Positions 1 through 7,568 of a stretch of 27,347 bases of DNA are shown in pieces. Source of the stretch: Spirochaetota bacterium (GTDB lineage: Bacteria; Spirochaetota; UBA12135; COTS27); assembly GCA_030621685.1 (NCBI GenBank), contig JAUXHF010000001.1, positions 1 through 27,347 on the forward strand, in the 5' to 3' direction. A program made the position numbers and the translations under genes. The stretch's first letter is position 1; each line of letters begins with the position of its first letter. Below the pieces are notes generated by a model, which was given only the letters and a program-made list of their open reading frames with translations, did no database searches and was not told the origin of the DNA.

Positions 1-1567
1 TCGCCACATGCTCTTGCAAGAAAGCCAGTGTCTTTAGAGGCCCTTCATTATCTTCTGAACTAGACTTCAATGATTCTTCAAGAATTTTTTCTACTTTTTC
101 TATTTTACGCAATAAAAGAGCCGTAGCACGAAAAATACTATTGAAAATTCGTCTGGTGTGAAAACGCGCTAAAGAATGCTCTTCCATGAAAAGCTTTACT
201 GTTCGAGCATGCACTCGGGGATAATCTAAGATACTCACAAGTGTGCGAAGCTCGGGAAAACCAAGCGGCAGCTCCCTGATGCTCTTCAAATCTTTAAGCT
301 GTAAAATATGTTCTACTCTGCGCAGAAAAATATAATTTTTCTCAAGGAGTTCATATTCACGGCGGCGCAAAATGTTGTAACGCAACAAAGTGTCTAGGCT
401 GGTTAAGCTGCTTTTGTCATCTGGAAGATTGCTGAACCTACTGTGATGAAGCTGAAGAAACTGCAGCGAAAATTCTATATCACGGATGCCGCCCGTGCCA
501 AGTTTCACGTTACGTTCTAGCACGCTTAAATGTTTTAGCAACTGCCTAGCAGGATCTTTTTGCCGATGCTTTAAGCGAAGACTTTCTTCAATAGAGTTTT
601 TCATGTTGAAGATATTCACGAGCATATCATTTGAAGAAACGTTTTTTTGATAAACAACTTTTTTGCGAAGAAGCTCTACTTCAGCAGTTAGCCGAGCAGG
701 TCCCACGATGCACCTTCCCTTCAGCAAAGCTAAACGCTCCCAAATACTGGCCCGTGTTTCATAATAGGCTCTGCAAGCCGGAAGAGAAAGGTATAGCTCG
801 CCGCTACTTCCCTCTGGTCGAATATCCAAATCTACGAGGAAAACAGGAAAGCCGTAGTTTTTAGCATCCAGCAAGTCGATGAAGTTTCGTATTTTTCGTA
901 GTATTTTTTTATCCCGCATCGGGGTATCTTCAGCCGATATAAACATAATATCTATATCAGAGCTATAGTTTAGCTCCTGGCCGCCCAGCTTTCCCATGCC
1001 CAGTATGCAAATATTCTCGCCGGCTAAACCAGAGGCTACAAATGCTTTTTTAATGCAGATATCGGCAAAGTAGGATATTTTTGCTATTGTCTCACGAAAG
1101 CTATCCCATTTCAAATAATCGCTTAGCGACATATGTATGAACTCTTCCAGTTTAAATATCCTTAAGGCTAAAAGGTTTTCATCTTGGGAAAAAGCCAAAT
1201 CTCTCTTTTCATTTTCTGTCTGCTTAGCCAGCTTATCACAAAATTTTTCATACAACGCATCTAAACGTTGTTTAAACATCGCAGCACTTTCTTTTTTTAT
1301 TGGCAGGCATTTTTCAAGTAAGGCAGGCCGCTGCATGACCATCCAGCTAAGCGCTATGCTGTTCGAAAAAAGCAGCAACAACTGCCTCCAAAATTCAAGA
1401 CCATCTTGGCTACCATCTACATGAGGTAAAGAATCTTTATGCAGGCTTTCAAAGTAAAGAAAGTTTTTAAGCGCCCGTTCTTTATTCGGCAGTTTTTCTA
1501 GAATTTTTTCTTTACTAAAAAAATCTCGTAATGCTTTCTTCTGTATTTTTTGATAGCGCTTGTTCAT
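1..1567 (-). CDS. glnE: Glutamine synthetase adenylyltransferase/deadenylylase, N-terminal half (runs off left edge)
   Basis: GlnE adds and removes AMP on glutamine synthetase in response to nitrogen status signalled by PII. The reading frame is open without a stop from the ATG at 1565-1567 to the window edge, about 522 residues, so the gene is partial at its 3' end. About 190 residues in is the nucleotidyltransferase signature GKLGGQELNYSSDIDIMF, the form seen in the N-terminal deadenylylating domain. It is followed by LDIRPEGSSGELYLSL, then RASIWERLALLKGR, then a helical region with GTGGIRDIEFSLQF, all in the usual GlnE order. The C-terminal adenylylating domain (family length about 950) should lie outside the window. 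The gene is divergent from maf across about 200 bp. I checked the frame codon by codon and see no frameshift. No Shine-Dalgarno precedes the start. Confidence 0.92.
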   Translation of the reverse strand, partial: MNKRYQKIQKKALRDFFSKEKILEKLPNKERALKNFLYFESLHKDSLPHVDGSQDGLEFWRQLLLLFSNSIALSWMVMQRPALLEKCLPIKKESAAMFKQRLDALYEKFCDKLAKQTENEKRDLAFSQDENLLALRIFKLEEFIHMSLSDYLKWDSFRETIAKISYFADICIKKAFVASGLAGENICILGMGKLGGQELNYSSDIDIMFISAEDTPMRDKKILRKIRNFIDLLDAKNYGFPVFLVDLDIRPEGSSGELYLSLPACRAYYETRASIWERLALLKGRCIVGPARLTAEVELLRKKVVYQKNVSSNDMLVNIFNMKNSIEESLRLKHRQKDPARQLLKHLSVLERNVKLGTGGIRDIEFSLQFLQLHHSRFSNLPDDKSSLTSLDTLLRYNILRRREYELLEKNYIFLRRVEHILQLKDLKSIRELPLGFPELRTLVSILDYPRVHARTVKLFMEEHSLARFHTRRIFNSIFRATALLLRKIEKVEKILEESLKSSSEDNEGPLKTLAFLQEHVA

Positions 1568-1621
1568 ATAAGATATTGTTTAACTATTAAAACTAGCATG
1601 GTATACTCCATACAAGAATTA

Positions 1622-1655
1622 TAATAAGATTATACTCACACTTGTAATCTTATTA
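1622..1655. promoter_or_regulatory. Inverted repeat in the glnE/maf divergent spacer
   Basis: Perfect 11-bp arms, TAATAAGATTA (1622-1632) and TAATCTTATTA (1645-1655), are separated by 12 nt. They lie between two divergent genes, and TATAAT-like hexamers overlap the left arm on both strands. This could be an operator or a hairpin in the leader of either transcript. There is no good -35 at standard spacing, so the promoter part is weak. Confidence 0.4.
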
Positions 1656-1773
1656 CAAACTCTTTGTTTTACCAGCAGCTAGGTTTCCATTTTATAGGGG
1701 AAGCTTCTTTACATACCGATTTCTAATTTTACTTTAATAAAATCCTTAAGCTCTGAAATTACTTGAAATAACC

Positions 1774-2373
1774 ATGTCTAAGCCGCTTATCTTAGCAAGC
1801 CGTTCTAAACGCAGGATTGAAATTTTACAAGAGTTAAACTTAAATTTCATTTCCGTAGATAGCCAAGCCAAAGAAATAAAAGCCGATGGAAAACACTCTA
1901 TAGGCTATCTAGTAAAGACGAATGCTCGGCTGAAAGCTGAAATCGTACTCAAACGTTTTCCTGAAAACTGCATCCTTGCTGCCGATACCTTAGTAAGCTG
2001 TAACGGGAAAATTTTCGAAAAACCCTTAAGCAAAAAACATGGACTACAGATGTTTGAATGTTATTTGAAAAACCGTAGCTACGTATGGACAGCCCTCTGT
2101 TTTTACAATCCTCGTAACAAGACAACCTTGCTTAACGTAACAAAAAGCAGTATTAAGGCCTATAGCAACTTTAGCCCGGCTACACGAAAAAAACTTTTTT
2201 CTTTGGTATTTGAACCAAAGGCCTCCGGAGGCTTCAGCATTGAAGGCCTGGGGGCCTTGTTTTTAGATAATATTCAAGGATCTTTTTATAACATCTTAGG
2301 GCTTCCCGTCCATGATATGCTTACACTTATCGAAGAAAGCGGCTATTCTTTCTTTTCCTTTTTGAGAAAATAA
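1774..2373 (+). CDS. maf: Maf family nucleoside triphosphate pyrophosphatase
   Basis: Maf proteins hydrolyse non-canonical or modified nucleoside triphosphates (dTTP/UTP or m7GTP types) to monophosphate and pyrophosphate in the cytoplasm. The 199-residue length is normal for the family. Family motifs appear in order: N-terminal LILASRSKRR (residues 5-14, the SxR phosphate-binding segment), CILAADTLVS near residue 67 with the conserved Asp, KPLSK soon after, a KASGGFSIEGLGA segment near residue 149, and a C-terminal IQGSFYNILGLP. The substrate subgroup cannot be settled by eye. The glycosyltransferase gene begins 18 nt downstream, which suggests co-transcription. Confidence 0.92.
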   Translation: MSKPLILASRSKRRIEILQELNLNFISVDSQAKEIKADGKHSIGYLVKTNARLKAEIVLKRFPENCILAADTLVSCNGKIFEKPLSKKHGLQMFECYLKNRSYVWTALCFYNPRNKTTLLNVTKSSIKAYSNFSPATRKKLFSLVFEPKASGGFSIEGLGALFLDNIQGSFYNILGLPVHDMLTLIEESGYSFFSFLRK

Positions 2374-2391
2374 GATTCTCCATCAAAAACC

Positions 2392-3225
2392 ATGAAAAAA
2401 AAAATATCGGTAAGTGGGTTTACCATTATTAGAAATGCTGAAAAATATGACTTTCCTATAGTTGAATCTATTAACTCGCTGCTCCCTATAGTTGATGAGT
2501 ATGTTATTAACTATGGCAAAAGCAATGATAATACCCTAGGGCTAATAAAGAGTATTGGCTCTCCAAAAATTAAGATTATTCAGCGCAACTGGGATGATAG
2601 CAACAACGCTGGCGGAAAACTTTTTCGTGATGAAACAAACATCGCCCTGTCGCAGATATCTGGAGACTGGGGCTTTTATTTACAAGCAGATGAAGTGCTT
2701 CATGAAAAAGATTACGCAACTATCTTAGCCGATATAGCCAAAGCCGATGCCAGCACAACTATTGATGCCATTCGCTTCTTATACTATCACTTCAAAGGTG
2801 ATTATCAGAGCATACAGCCTTGGTACTATCAAAAAGAAATACGAGCGATTCGTAACAATAAAAAAATATTTTCTGCCTTAGATGCCGTTACCTTTCATGG
2901 CTTAGAAAAAAAACGTCCTAAGGCTTTACAGAGTAAAGCACACATTTACCATTACGGTTGGGTGAAGAAGCCCGAGAAAATGGTAGCCAAAAAAAAGCAT
3001 CAAGATTCATTGCATTGGGGGCATTCTGCCCAAGACTTACACAGGATTATAGCTCAGTTAAAAGAAGACACCATCTTCGAAGATATTGTAGCTTGCCGAG
3101 TATTTAAAAAAACTCATCCTAAGCTTATGTTGAAAAGAGTGAACAGCTTCCCGCCATTGCCAAGGCGCAATCGCTGGCTTTACTGGCAGTTATACAAAAA
3201 GTTTTTCAAATACGGCTGGGTTTAA
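2392..3225 (+). CDS. Family 2 (GT-A type) glycosyltransferase
   Basis: This is a 277-residue cytoplasmic or membrane-associated transferase. The N-terminus reads VSGFTIIRNAEKYDFPIVES, typical of a GT2 subfamily often annotated only as glycosyltransferase. A GDWGFYLQADEVLHEKDY segment near residue 95 contains the DxD-like metal and nucleotide-sugar site (ADE in place of DDD/DXD). The C-terminal third is basic and aromatic (for example RRNRWLYWQLYKKFFKYGWV), which may allow peripheral membrane contact. There is no signal peptide and no clear transmembrane helix. The sugar donor and acceptor are unknown; cell-envelope glycan or lipopolysaccharide synthesis is the likely setting. The gene lies 18 nt after maf and is convergent with speD. 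Confidence 0.85.
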   Translation: MKKKISVSGFTIIRNAEKYDFPIVESINSLLPIVDEYVINYGKSNDNTLGLIKSIGSPKIKIIQRNWDDSNNAGGKLFRDETNIALSQISGDWGFYLQADEVLHEKDYATILADIAKADASTTIDAIRFLYYHFKGDYQSIQPWYYQKEIRAIRNNKKIFSALDAVTFHGLEKKRPKALQSKAHIYHYGWVKKPEKMVAKKKHQDSLHWGHSAQDLHRIIAQLKEDTIFEDIVACRVFKKTHPKLMLKRVNSFPPLPRRNRWLYWQLYKKFFKYGWV

Positions 3226-3230
3226 AGTGG

Positions 3231-3244
3231 CTTGCGGCTTGCGG
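3231..3244. repeat. 7-bp tandem duplication
   Basis: CTTGCGG occurs twice head to tail, directly after the glycosyltransferase stop codon. It is one of a set of short tandem duplications found in most spacers of this window. Confidence 0.6.
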
Positions 3245-3311
3245 CTCGTTAGCTAACATGTTTATTCAAAACGCCAACACCTCTAGCTAAGCCATAGCAA
3301 AAAAACATACA

Positions 3312-4040
3312 TCAAAACAAGTCTTTATACACTTTATCGATAACCGGCAAGAGTTCTCTTTTAGCTAGCCTTGCTCGGCTGGCCAATTTTTTTTGCTGAA
3401 AATACATTCTTTCTTCAGGCATCGTTTTCCGCCTCAATTTAAGAAAGCTAAGTTTCTTCGGCGCATCAGATAGGCTTTTAGAGACAAATTTCTTGGAATC
3501 AAGCGTTTGGGAAAACTGCTTAAGCGCAAAAAACGAATCATCGCTAGCCACGATGTTGCCATCACCATCATGGCTAAAGCCGCGTAATTTATGTTCTAAG
3601 AACATAACATCGCAAGGAAAAATTTCCAAAAAACGATGATAGAAAGCAGCGCTCATGCTTTCTCCGCAAGTGCATAGCGCTAGGTCTATTCGAAAACTGC
3701 TGTATTTTATCTTAGGATGTGTTTCTGGATAACTGTGTATAGCCGCATGGCTCTTATCAAGATGCAATACACTGCTAGATGCCAAAACTTGTTTTTCCAA
3801 CGGCGTATCAGCATGGCCTAGTATCAAAGTAGCACTTGCACCCAAGGGCCGATAGTTTTTTTTAGAACGTTGCAGTACTTTCGCTTTGATGTTTTTTGCT
3901 AGATCGCTAAGCAAACTTTCCATGAAGCTAGCCGAGTATTGCTTGTTATAGGCTTTAAGAAAAGTAGTCTTCTCTTCTTCCAATGGCGTATAAGCAAAGA
4001 AATAAGCATAGAGGCTTAGATGTTTAGATAGAGAATACAC
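3312..4040 (-). CDS. speD: S-adenosylmethionine decarboxylase, class 1A (SpeD-like proenzyme)
   Basis: SpeD makes decarboxylated AdoMet, the aminopropyl donor for spermidine. It is a proenzyme that cleaves itself to generate a pyruvoyl group. The 242-residue protein is close to the roughly 264 of E. coli SpeD. The self-cleavage motif HLDKSH places the scissile bond at Lys96-Ser97 and is followed by IHSYPETHP. The segment LCTCGE supplies the catalytic Cys (Cys125), and KLRGFSHDGDGN matches the RVRGFTRD region. An upstream YRPLGASATLIL matches the E. coli YEPQGASVTIL segment. The start is GTG at 4038-4040, immediately preceded in frame by TAG, so no earlier start exists. No spermidine synthase gene is in the window. 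The sequence is divergent from E. coli, but the motif set is convincing. Confidence 0.85.
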   Translation of the reverse strand: MYSLSKHLSLYAYFFAYTPLEEEKTTFLKAYNKQYSASFMESLLSDLAKNIKAKVLQRSKKNYRPLGASATLILGHADTPLEKQVLASSSVLHLDKSHAAIHSYPETHPKIKYSSFRIDLALCTCGESMSAAFYHRFLEIFPCDVMFLEHKLRGFSHDGDGNIVASDDSFFALKQFSQTLDSKKFVSKSLSDAPKKLSFLKLRRKTMPEERMYFQQKKLASRARLAKRELLPVIDKVYKDLF

Positions 4041-4053
4041 CTATAGCTACATG

Positions 4054-4073
4054 CCTGTTTCCTGTTTCCTGTT
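4054..4073. repeat. 7-bp tandem repeat, 2.7 copies
   Basis: CCTGTTT is repeated at 4054-4060 and 4061-4067, with a partial third copy at 4068-4073, just upstream of the speD start on the opposite strand. Confidence 0.65.
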
Positions 4074-4220
4074 AGGAGTTGGCAGGTCTTTCAAATTTCA
4101 TTTCTTTGTAATACTTTTACACTTTTACTATAGGCTAAAGAACAGTTGCCTTTATTATACAGGCAATCTTTGAAATTTCAGAATTCTCTAGTTTTATTAA
4201 CCAAGAAAAGTAGCCACAAC

Positions 4221-4272
4221 CTTAGATATGCTAAATATGTGTACATCTTAGATATGCTAACTATGTATATTT
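4221..4272. repeat. 26-bp imperfect tandem duplication
   Basis: Two adjacent copies begin with CTTAGATATGCTAA at 4221 and 4247 (period 26). They differ at a few bases, so the duplication is not brand new. It is non-coding. Confidence 0.7.
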
Positions 4273-4294
4273 GTCTCTGCTTTCAATATAAATC

Positions 4295-4329
4295 AAAAAA
4301 AAACAAAAATCTAGCTTAGGAAAAGCTAG
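4295..4329 (-). terminator. Rho-independent terminator of the 201-residue gene
   Basis: Read on the minus strand, a perfect 7-bp stem (CTAGCTT/AAGCTAG, plus coordinates 4311-4317 and 4323-4329) with a 5-nt loop is followed by a U-rich tract (plus-strand A-run 4295-4310). It starts 8 nt after the stop codon at 4338. This is the cleanest terminator in the window. Confidence 0.72.
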
Positions 4330-4337
4330 CCTTGGTC

Positions 4338-4943
4338 TCAATCACAGAAAAACCACTCTAAGAAAAGCGTATTTTTTCTTACCTTTAACGAAAAAAGCTT
4401 ATTATTATTACTTTTTTTATAATCAAGAGTAGCTGTAATTTCACAGCCTTCTTTAACCTCAAAAGCACGATTCTCAAGCACTTTTTTAGGATCTTTCTTA
4501 TGCAAAAGCAAGGATTTAGACTTACTAATTTTTAAAAAATTTACGGCATATACGCTAGATGGCCACTCAAAGGAAACAAAGAAAATTCCTACATGCCCTT
4601 TATTGGTCTTCGGAAAAGAAATTGTGAAATAGAAATTCGAAGGATAACAGAAACGAATAGCATGCTTATCCGATAAATTCAGCTCATCAACAACAACATT
4701 TTTGTTTTCTTTAGCAGGCGTCCCTCGGCGTGTTAATACAAGCGATTTTTCTTGTTTTTCTTTTATGCCAGGGTCTTTATAGCTTGCACCTTTCTGTATT
4801 TCCCAACCAGCATCGGTCCATGCCACCTGAAAACTAGGAGCAGAATCCAGGTTTTTATCTTTTTTATGCCCCTTGCCCCCTTTAGAGGACGGAAAGAGAA
4901 CATTTTCAATACCATCCCAGGGTGTAAATGAATTTTTAGCCAT
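4338..4943 (-). CDS. Uncharacterised 201-residue protein
   Basis: I do not recognise this protein. It is basic and soluble, with no signal peptide and no transmembrane helix. The N-terminal 70 residues are polar and low in complexity (SSKGGKGHKKDK, then a Lys/Glu-rich stretch). From about residue 85 it looks like beta-strand-rich sequence with alternating aromatic residues (FYFTISFPKTNKGHVGIFFVSFEWPSSVYAV), and it ends with Trp-Phe-Phe-Cys-Asp. That pattern could be a small beta-sandwich, but no motif supports a function. The start ATG has no Shine-Dalgarno. A strong terminator follows, and a 370-bp spacer precedes it, so it is probably a single-gene transcription unit. Base composition matches its neighbours. 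Confidence 0.6.
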   Translation of the reverse strand: MAKNSFTPWDGIENVLFPSSKGGKGHKKDKNLDSAPSFQVAWTDAGWEIQKGASYKDPGIKEKQEKSLVLTRRGTPAKENKNVVVDELNLSDKHAIRFCYPSNFYFTISFPKTNKGHVGIFFVSFEWPSSVYAVNFLKISKSKSLLLHKKDPKKVLENRAFEVKEGCEITATLDYKKSNNNKLFSLKVRKNTLFLEWFFCD

Positions 4944-5313
4944 TTCTCTAAAAGGAGTTTGCTAAGATAATAGCCCTACGCCTTATGCTAAATTGAAAAG
5001 CCTTAATACTGTTATTGATAGTGAATACATGCTTTTTTTAATTATACATCGCTAAAGTTACTTAAGAAATAATTTTAAAAAAATCCTAATTTAAGCACAT
5101 CTACTTGTAGCAAAGCAAATACGCTGAAAAATAAATTTTACCTTGTTAAAAGGTTAAGTAACACTAAAAATGCACAAAACACAATAACCTTAAACTCCCT
5201 ATACAGAAAAGCATAAACCTTTCATGAAGAACTGCATTAAACAGTGGCATAATAGTATTCTATTCAGAAACTTCTTTTACTGCTTTAGTAAAAAAAGTAG
5301 CCTGATGTAAGAA
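4944..5313. other. AT-rich non-coding spacer (370 bp)
   Basis: No credible gene on either strand. It contains a hairpin at 5270-5298 and a weak 5-bp hairpin at 5140-5154 (ACCTT/AAGGT). It must hold the promoter of the 201-residue gene, but I cannot pick out a convincing one. Confidence 0.5.
5270..5298 (-). terminator. Hairpin downstream of the 69-residue gene, possible terminator
   Basis: TTTTACT (5275-5281) pairs with AGTAAAA (5287-5293) around a 5-nt loop. After one mismatch a further 4 bp pair (5270-5273 with 5295-5298). It sits about 15 nt past the stop codon of the minus-strand gene. There is no U-tract after it on that strand, so termination is uncertain. Confidence 0.35.
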
Positions 5314-5523
5314 TTAGTAAAGAATTTTTTCTAATTCAGAAAACTTTACTTCTTTAATAGAAGTAGAATCCAAAAAATATTTACTCAACATTTTCTTATT
5401 TACAACGTTATCTTCAGCCAATTTCGAAAGATATACGCCAGAAACGACGAAGTCTTCATCATCTAAGACACTGAAAAGTTTGTCAATGCGCTCTAGGCTA
5501 TTGAAATTTTGACGTTTATGCAT
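5314..5523 (-). CDS. Uncharacterised 69-residue protein
   Basis: I do not recognise this short acidic protein. It reads as two or three amphipathic helices (FNSLERIDKLFSVLDDEDF, then VSGVYLSKLAEDNVVNKKML, then IKEVKFSELEKIL) with no Cys, signal or membrane segment. It is likely real because it has the best Shine-Dalgarno in the window, GGAGG six bases before the ATG at 5521-5523, where most genes here have none. It follows the sigma-like gene by 81 nt on the same strand. A role as a small partner or regulator of that protein is only a guess from position. Confidence 0.5.
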   Translation of the reverse strand: MHKRQNFNSLERIDKLFSVLDDEDFVVSGVYLSKLAEDNVVNKKMLSKYFLDSTSIKEVKFSELEKILY

Positions 5524-5604
5524 GAATGGCCTCCATAGCTCAGCATATTTTTGCTTGCGAGAAATTTATATAAACTAATAAATTACTCTTTTTTTTTTAA
5601 TAAA

Positions 5605-6579
5605 TTAGTAATAGGCATTATTTTCGCTTTTTCTTTTTAGATATTTTTTATAGTAATTAATAACATTAGATATTTTATTAGGTTCTGACCGCATAATATC
5701 AGCAACCGATTTCATTGAAGGGAAGATGTTTACAGCATGATATCTATTTAAAAGGCTTTCTTTTCTATCACTTACCTTTTTTTGTTTTTCAAGAAGTTCT
5801 GCCAGATCAGCCTGATTATCTAAACTTATAATTTTGTTTTGGCGTTCAAGTCTTTGTTGGTAAATTTTGTTTAAACAAAGCTCATAATACAGTTTTGTTT
5901 TTTTCTTCTTAAAAATCTCATCTTGGAGGTTAGAAACTTCATCGTGCAGGCTGTCTTTTAGTTTTTCAGATTTGAAATCCAAATAAAGCACTAGCTTCGA
6001 AAAGTCATCATCTTCAAAAAAGTCTATGTAATAAAGCTTAATGCAGAGAAATCGGAATAAGTCGCCCTCAACTTCTTTAAACAAGTCCTTTTTTATTTTT
6101 TTTTCGTTCATATAAGATTCGTTTTCAGCAACTTTTAAAAGCACATCATCCTCATCTCTCGATACTGTTTCAATAGTGGAATCCAGTGTATAGGTGCTAA
6201 CTCGTATCTTATTCCTGCTTTTCAAACGGCGCATGTAGTTAAAAAAGTGATGCTTTAGCTTGATGGACAAATACGTAGAAAACTTGCCAAGCGCTGGGTC
6301 GTATTTGCGAACAACGCTCTCAAAACGTTCATAAATATAGATAAAAAAATCAGATTTCAAGTCTTCGTCATTTTTCCGAAAAGCAAAATGCGGGTAATTG
6401 GTAATATAGGGACGAAGCTGAATCATGATTAAATTCATTAAGCCTTCTACATCCTTACCATCTGCATGTCTTTTTTGATACTCAACAACAATAGGAACAA
6501 CGTCCTCTAGTTTCCCATAGACGTTAACCCGAAGTCCATTTTTATCATCTAATGGTTTACCTGTGTTTTTTTCAGTCAT
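5605..6579 (-). CDS. Sigma-70 region-2-like protein (possible alternative sigma factor)
   Basis: A 324-residue, Lys-rich soluble protein. Residues about 72-120 resemble sigma-70 region 2: a DLKSDFFIYIYERFESVVRKYD segment, then GKFSTYLSIKLKHHFFNYMR, compare the usual LIQEG...KFDP.RG.FSTYA...IR. The C-terminus (about 290-318, SMKSVADIMRSEPNKISNVI) could be the helix-turn-helix of region 4. The middle is a charged helical stretch with no match I can name. Region 3 and a canonical region 4.2 are not obvious, so it may be a divergent sigma factor or a region-2-derived regulator. It starts 15 nt after the lspA stop and so shares its transcript. A poly-T tract occurs just after the stop. Confidence 0.6.
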   Translation of the reverse strand: MTEKNTGKPLDDKNGLRVNVYGKLEDVVPIVVEYQKRHADGKDVEGLMNLIMIQLRPYITNYPHFAFRKNDEDLKSDFFIYIYERFESVVRKYDPALGKFSTYLSIKLKHHFFNYMRRLKSRNKIRVSTYTLDSTIETVSRDEDDVLLKVAENESYMNEKKIKKDLFKEVEGDLFRFLCIKLYYIDFFEDDDFSKLVLYLDFKSEKLKDSLHDEVSNLQDEIFKKKKTKLYYELCLNKIYQQRLERQNKIISLDNQADLAELLEKQKKVSDRKESLLNRYHAVNIFPSMKSVADIMRSEPNKISNVINYYKKYLKRKSENNAYY

Positions 6580-6594
6580 GGTGATAAGCTTGAT

Positions 6595-7302
6595 TTATTT
6601 CAAAGATGCACCGCTCCGCGAGTAATGAGAGAAAAGCAAACTCCACAGTAAAATGGCCAAACCTGAGGAAACAAAAACATCGGCTAAATTGAAAATAGGC
6701 CAAGGATTAAACAAAGCAAGCGGCGAGTCTGCCCAATACCATTTCACAAAATCCACAACATAGCCCCTAGTAGCTCTATCAATAATATTGCCGAAGCCAC
6801 CGCTTACAATGCAGGCAACTCCCAATACATGTCTTTGTTCCTTCCAAAAAAATGTTAGCACAAAAAGAAAAACAGCACACGATTGCAAAACAACAAAAAT
6901 TATTTTAAGCATAGCCTTAGAAAAGTAATCCTCTAAGAACCTTAATGCTGAAAAACCAATATTATAATTTCGCACATACACAAAAGACCAAAAATTGGAA
7001 ATAACATGTATTTCTTTAGTAATAAAAACTTCCTTGCCAGTAGCATCATGGAATTCTATAAGCCATTGATCCTTCTCAAGAATCTCTGTACCCGTATACG
7101 GCTGAATGAGCATTGATACCATAAAATACTTCGTAGTTAGATCTGCTAAAACAAAACAAAAAACAATAGTTCCCAAAAGAAAAAACTTTTTTTTTCTTGA
7201 AAAACAAGAAAAATGAACCCATTTTTCGTTGAAGGCTACAATTTTTTTAAACAGCTGATATCTAATCGTCCTCTTTCCTTTTCTATTTTTCAAATATGTC
7301 AT
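6595..7302 (-). CDS. lspA: Lipoprotein signal peptidase (signal peptidase II)
   Basis: LspA is the inner-membrane aspartyl protease that removes signal peptides from prolipoproteins after lipidation. The motifs are clear: VRNYNIGFS (the NxGxxFS segment), GGFGNIIDRATRGYVVDF with the first catalytic Asp, and WPIFNLADVF with the second. Four hydrophobic helices are present, beginning FFLLGTIVFCFVLADLTTKYF. Two features are unusual: a basic N-terminal extension of about 35 residues and a longer-than-usual periplasmic loop after helix 1 (TGTEILEKDQWLIEFHDATG and on). I chose the ATG at 7300-7302; an in-frame TTG at 7318-7320 would add six residues but has no better ribosome site. The sigma-like gene follows 15 nt downstream. 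Confidence 0.93.
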   Translation of the reverse strand: MTYLKNRKGKRTIRYQLFKKIVAFNEKWVHFSCFSRKKKFFLLGTIVFCFVLADLTTKYFMVSMLIQPYTGTEILEKDQWLIEFHDATGKEVFITKEIHVISNFWSFVYVRNYNIGFSALRFLEDYFSKAMLKIIFVVLQSCAVFLFVLTFFWKEQRHVLGVACIVSGGFGNIIDRATRGYVVDFVKWYWADSPLALFNPWPIFNLADVFVSSGLAILLWSLLFSHYSRSGASLK

Positions 7303-7331
7303 AGTCTTACACGGAGTCAAAGCATCACGAG

Positions 7332-7388
7332 AAAACTAAAACTTACAAAAATAAATTTCAAAACTAACACTTACAAAAAATAAATTTC
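7332..7388. repeat. 28-bp imperfect tandem duplication
   Basis: Copies starting AAAACTAA at 7332 and 7360 (period 28) both run through ACTTACAAAAA to ATAAATTTC. The second has an extra A and one base change. It lies in the lspA leader, minus strand. Confidence 0.7.
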
Positions 7389-7416
7389 AAATGTCTAGCC
7401 CTTCTTCGTACCAAAG

Positions 7417-7451
7417 CTTTGATGATGGTCTTGTATTTTTTTTCATCAAAG
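7417..7451. repeat. 9-bp inverted repeat upstream of lspA
   Basis: CTTTGATGA (7417-7425) and TCATCAAAG (7443-7451) form a perfect inverted repeat with a 17-nt loop containing a T-run. It lies between the Cys4 protein gene and lspA. It could be a hairpin or an operator; there is no U-tract in the right place for a terminator. Confidence 0.35.
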
Positions 7452-7568
7452 AAACATTTAAAAGAAAATCAAAAAATTAGATATGAAAAGAGCAACTCAT
7501 GGTAGAAGCAGCTGCCCTTAAATAACCTTAATAATTTCAAAATTTAGTCAAAAAATCCAACTATCTCC

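Larger units (their letters stand above)
4041..4337. other. Non-coding spacer with two tandem duplications and a terminator
   Basis: This is AT-rich sequence between speD and the 201-residue gene. It holds a CCTGTTT heptamer repeated 2.7 times (4054-4073), a 26-bp duplication (4221-4272), and the minus-strand terminator of the upstream gene (4295-4329). No credible open frame is seen. Confidence 0.6.

Noticed and set aside
631..1424. Plus-strand open frames of 77 and 95 codons inside the left-end region
   Set aside because: They lie antisense to an unbroken minus-strand frame with clear GlnE motifs, and their translations have no recognisable features.
1..1567. Possible frameshifted or broken glnE
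   Set aside because: Codon-by-codon reading of the minus-strand frame shows no stop from 1567 to the window edge and motifs in the expected order. It is only truncated by the window.
3226..3311. Bidirectional terminator between the glycosyltransferase gene and speD
   Set aside because: The best stem (GGC...TTAGCTA with TAGCTAAGCC) needs a three-base bulge and a long loop, and no T-run follows on the plus strand.
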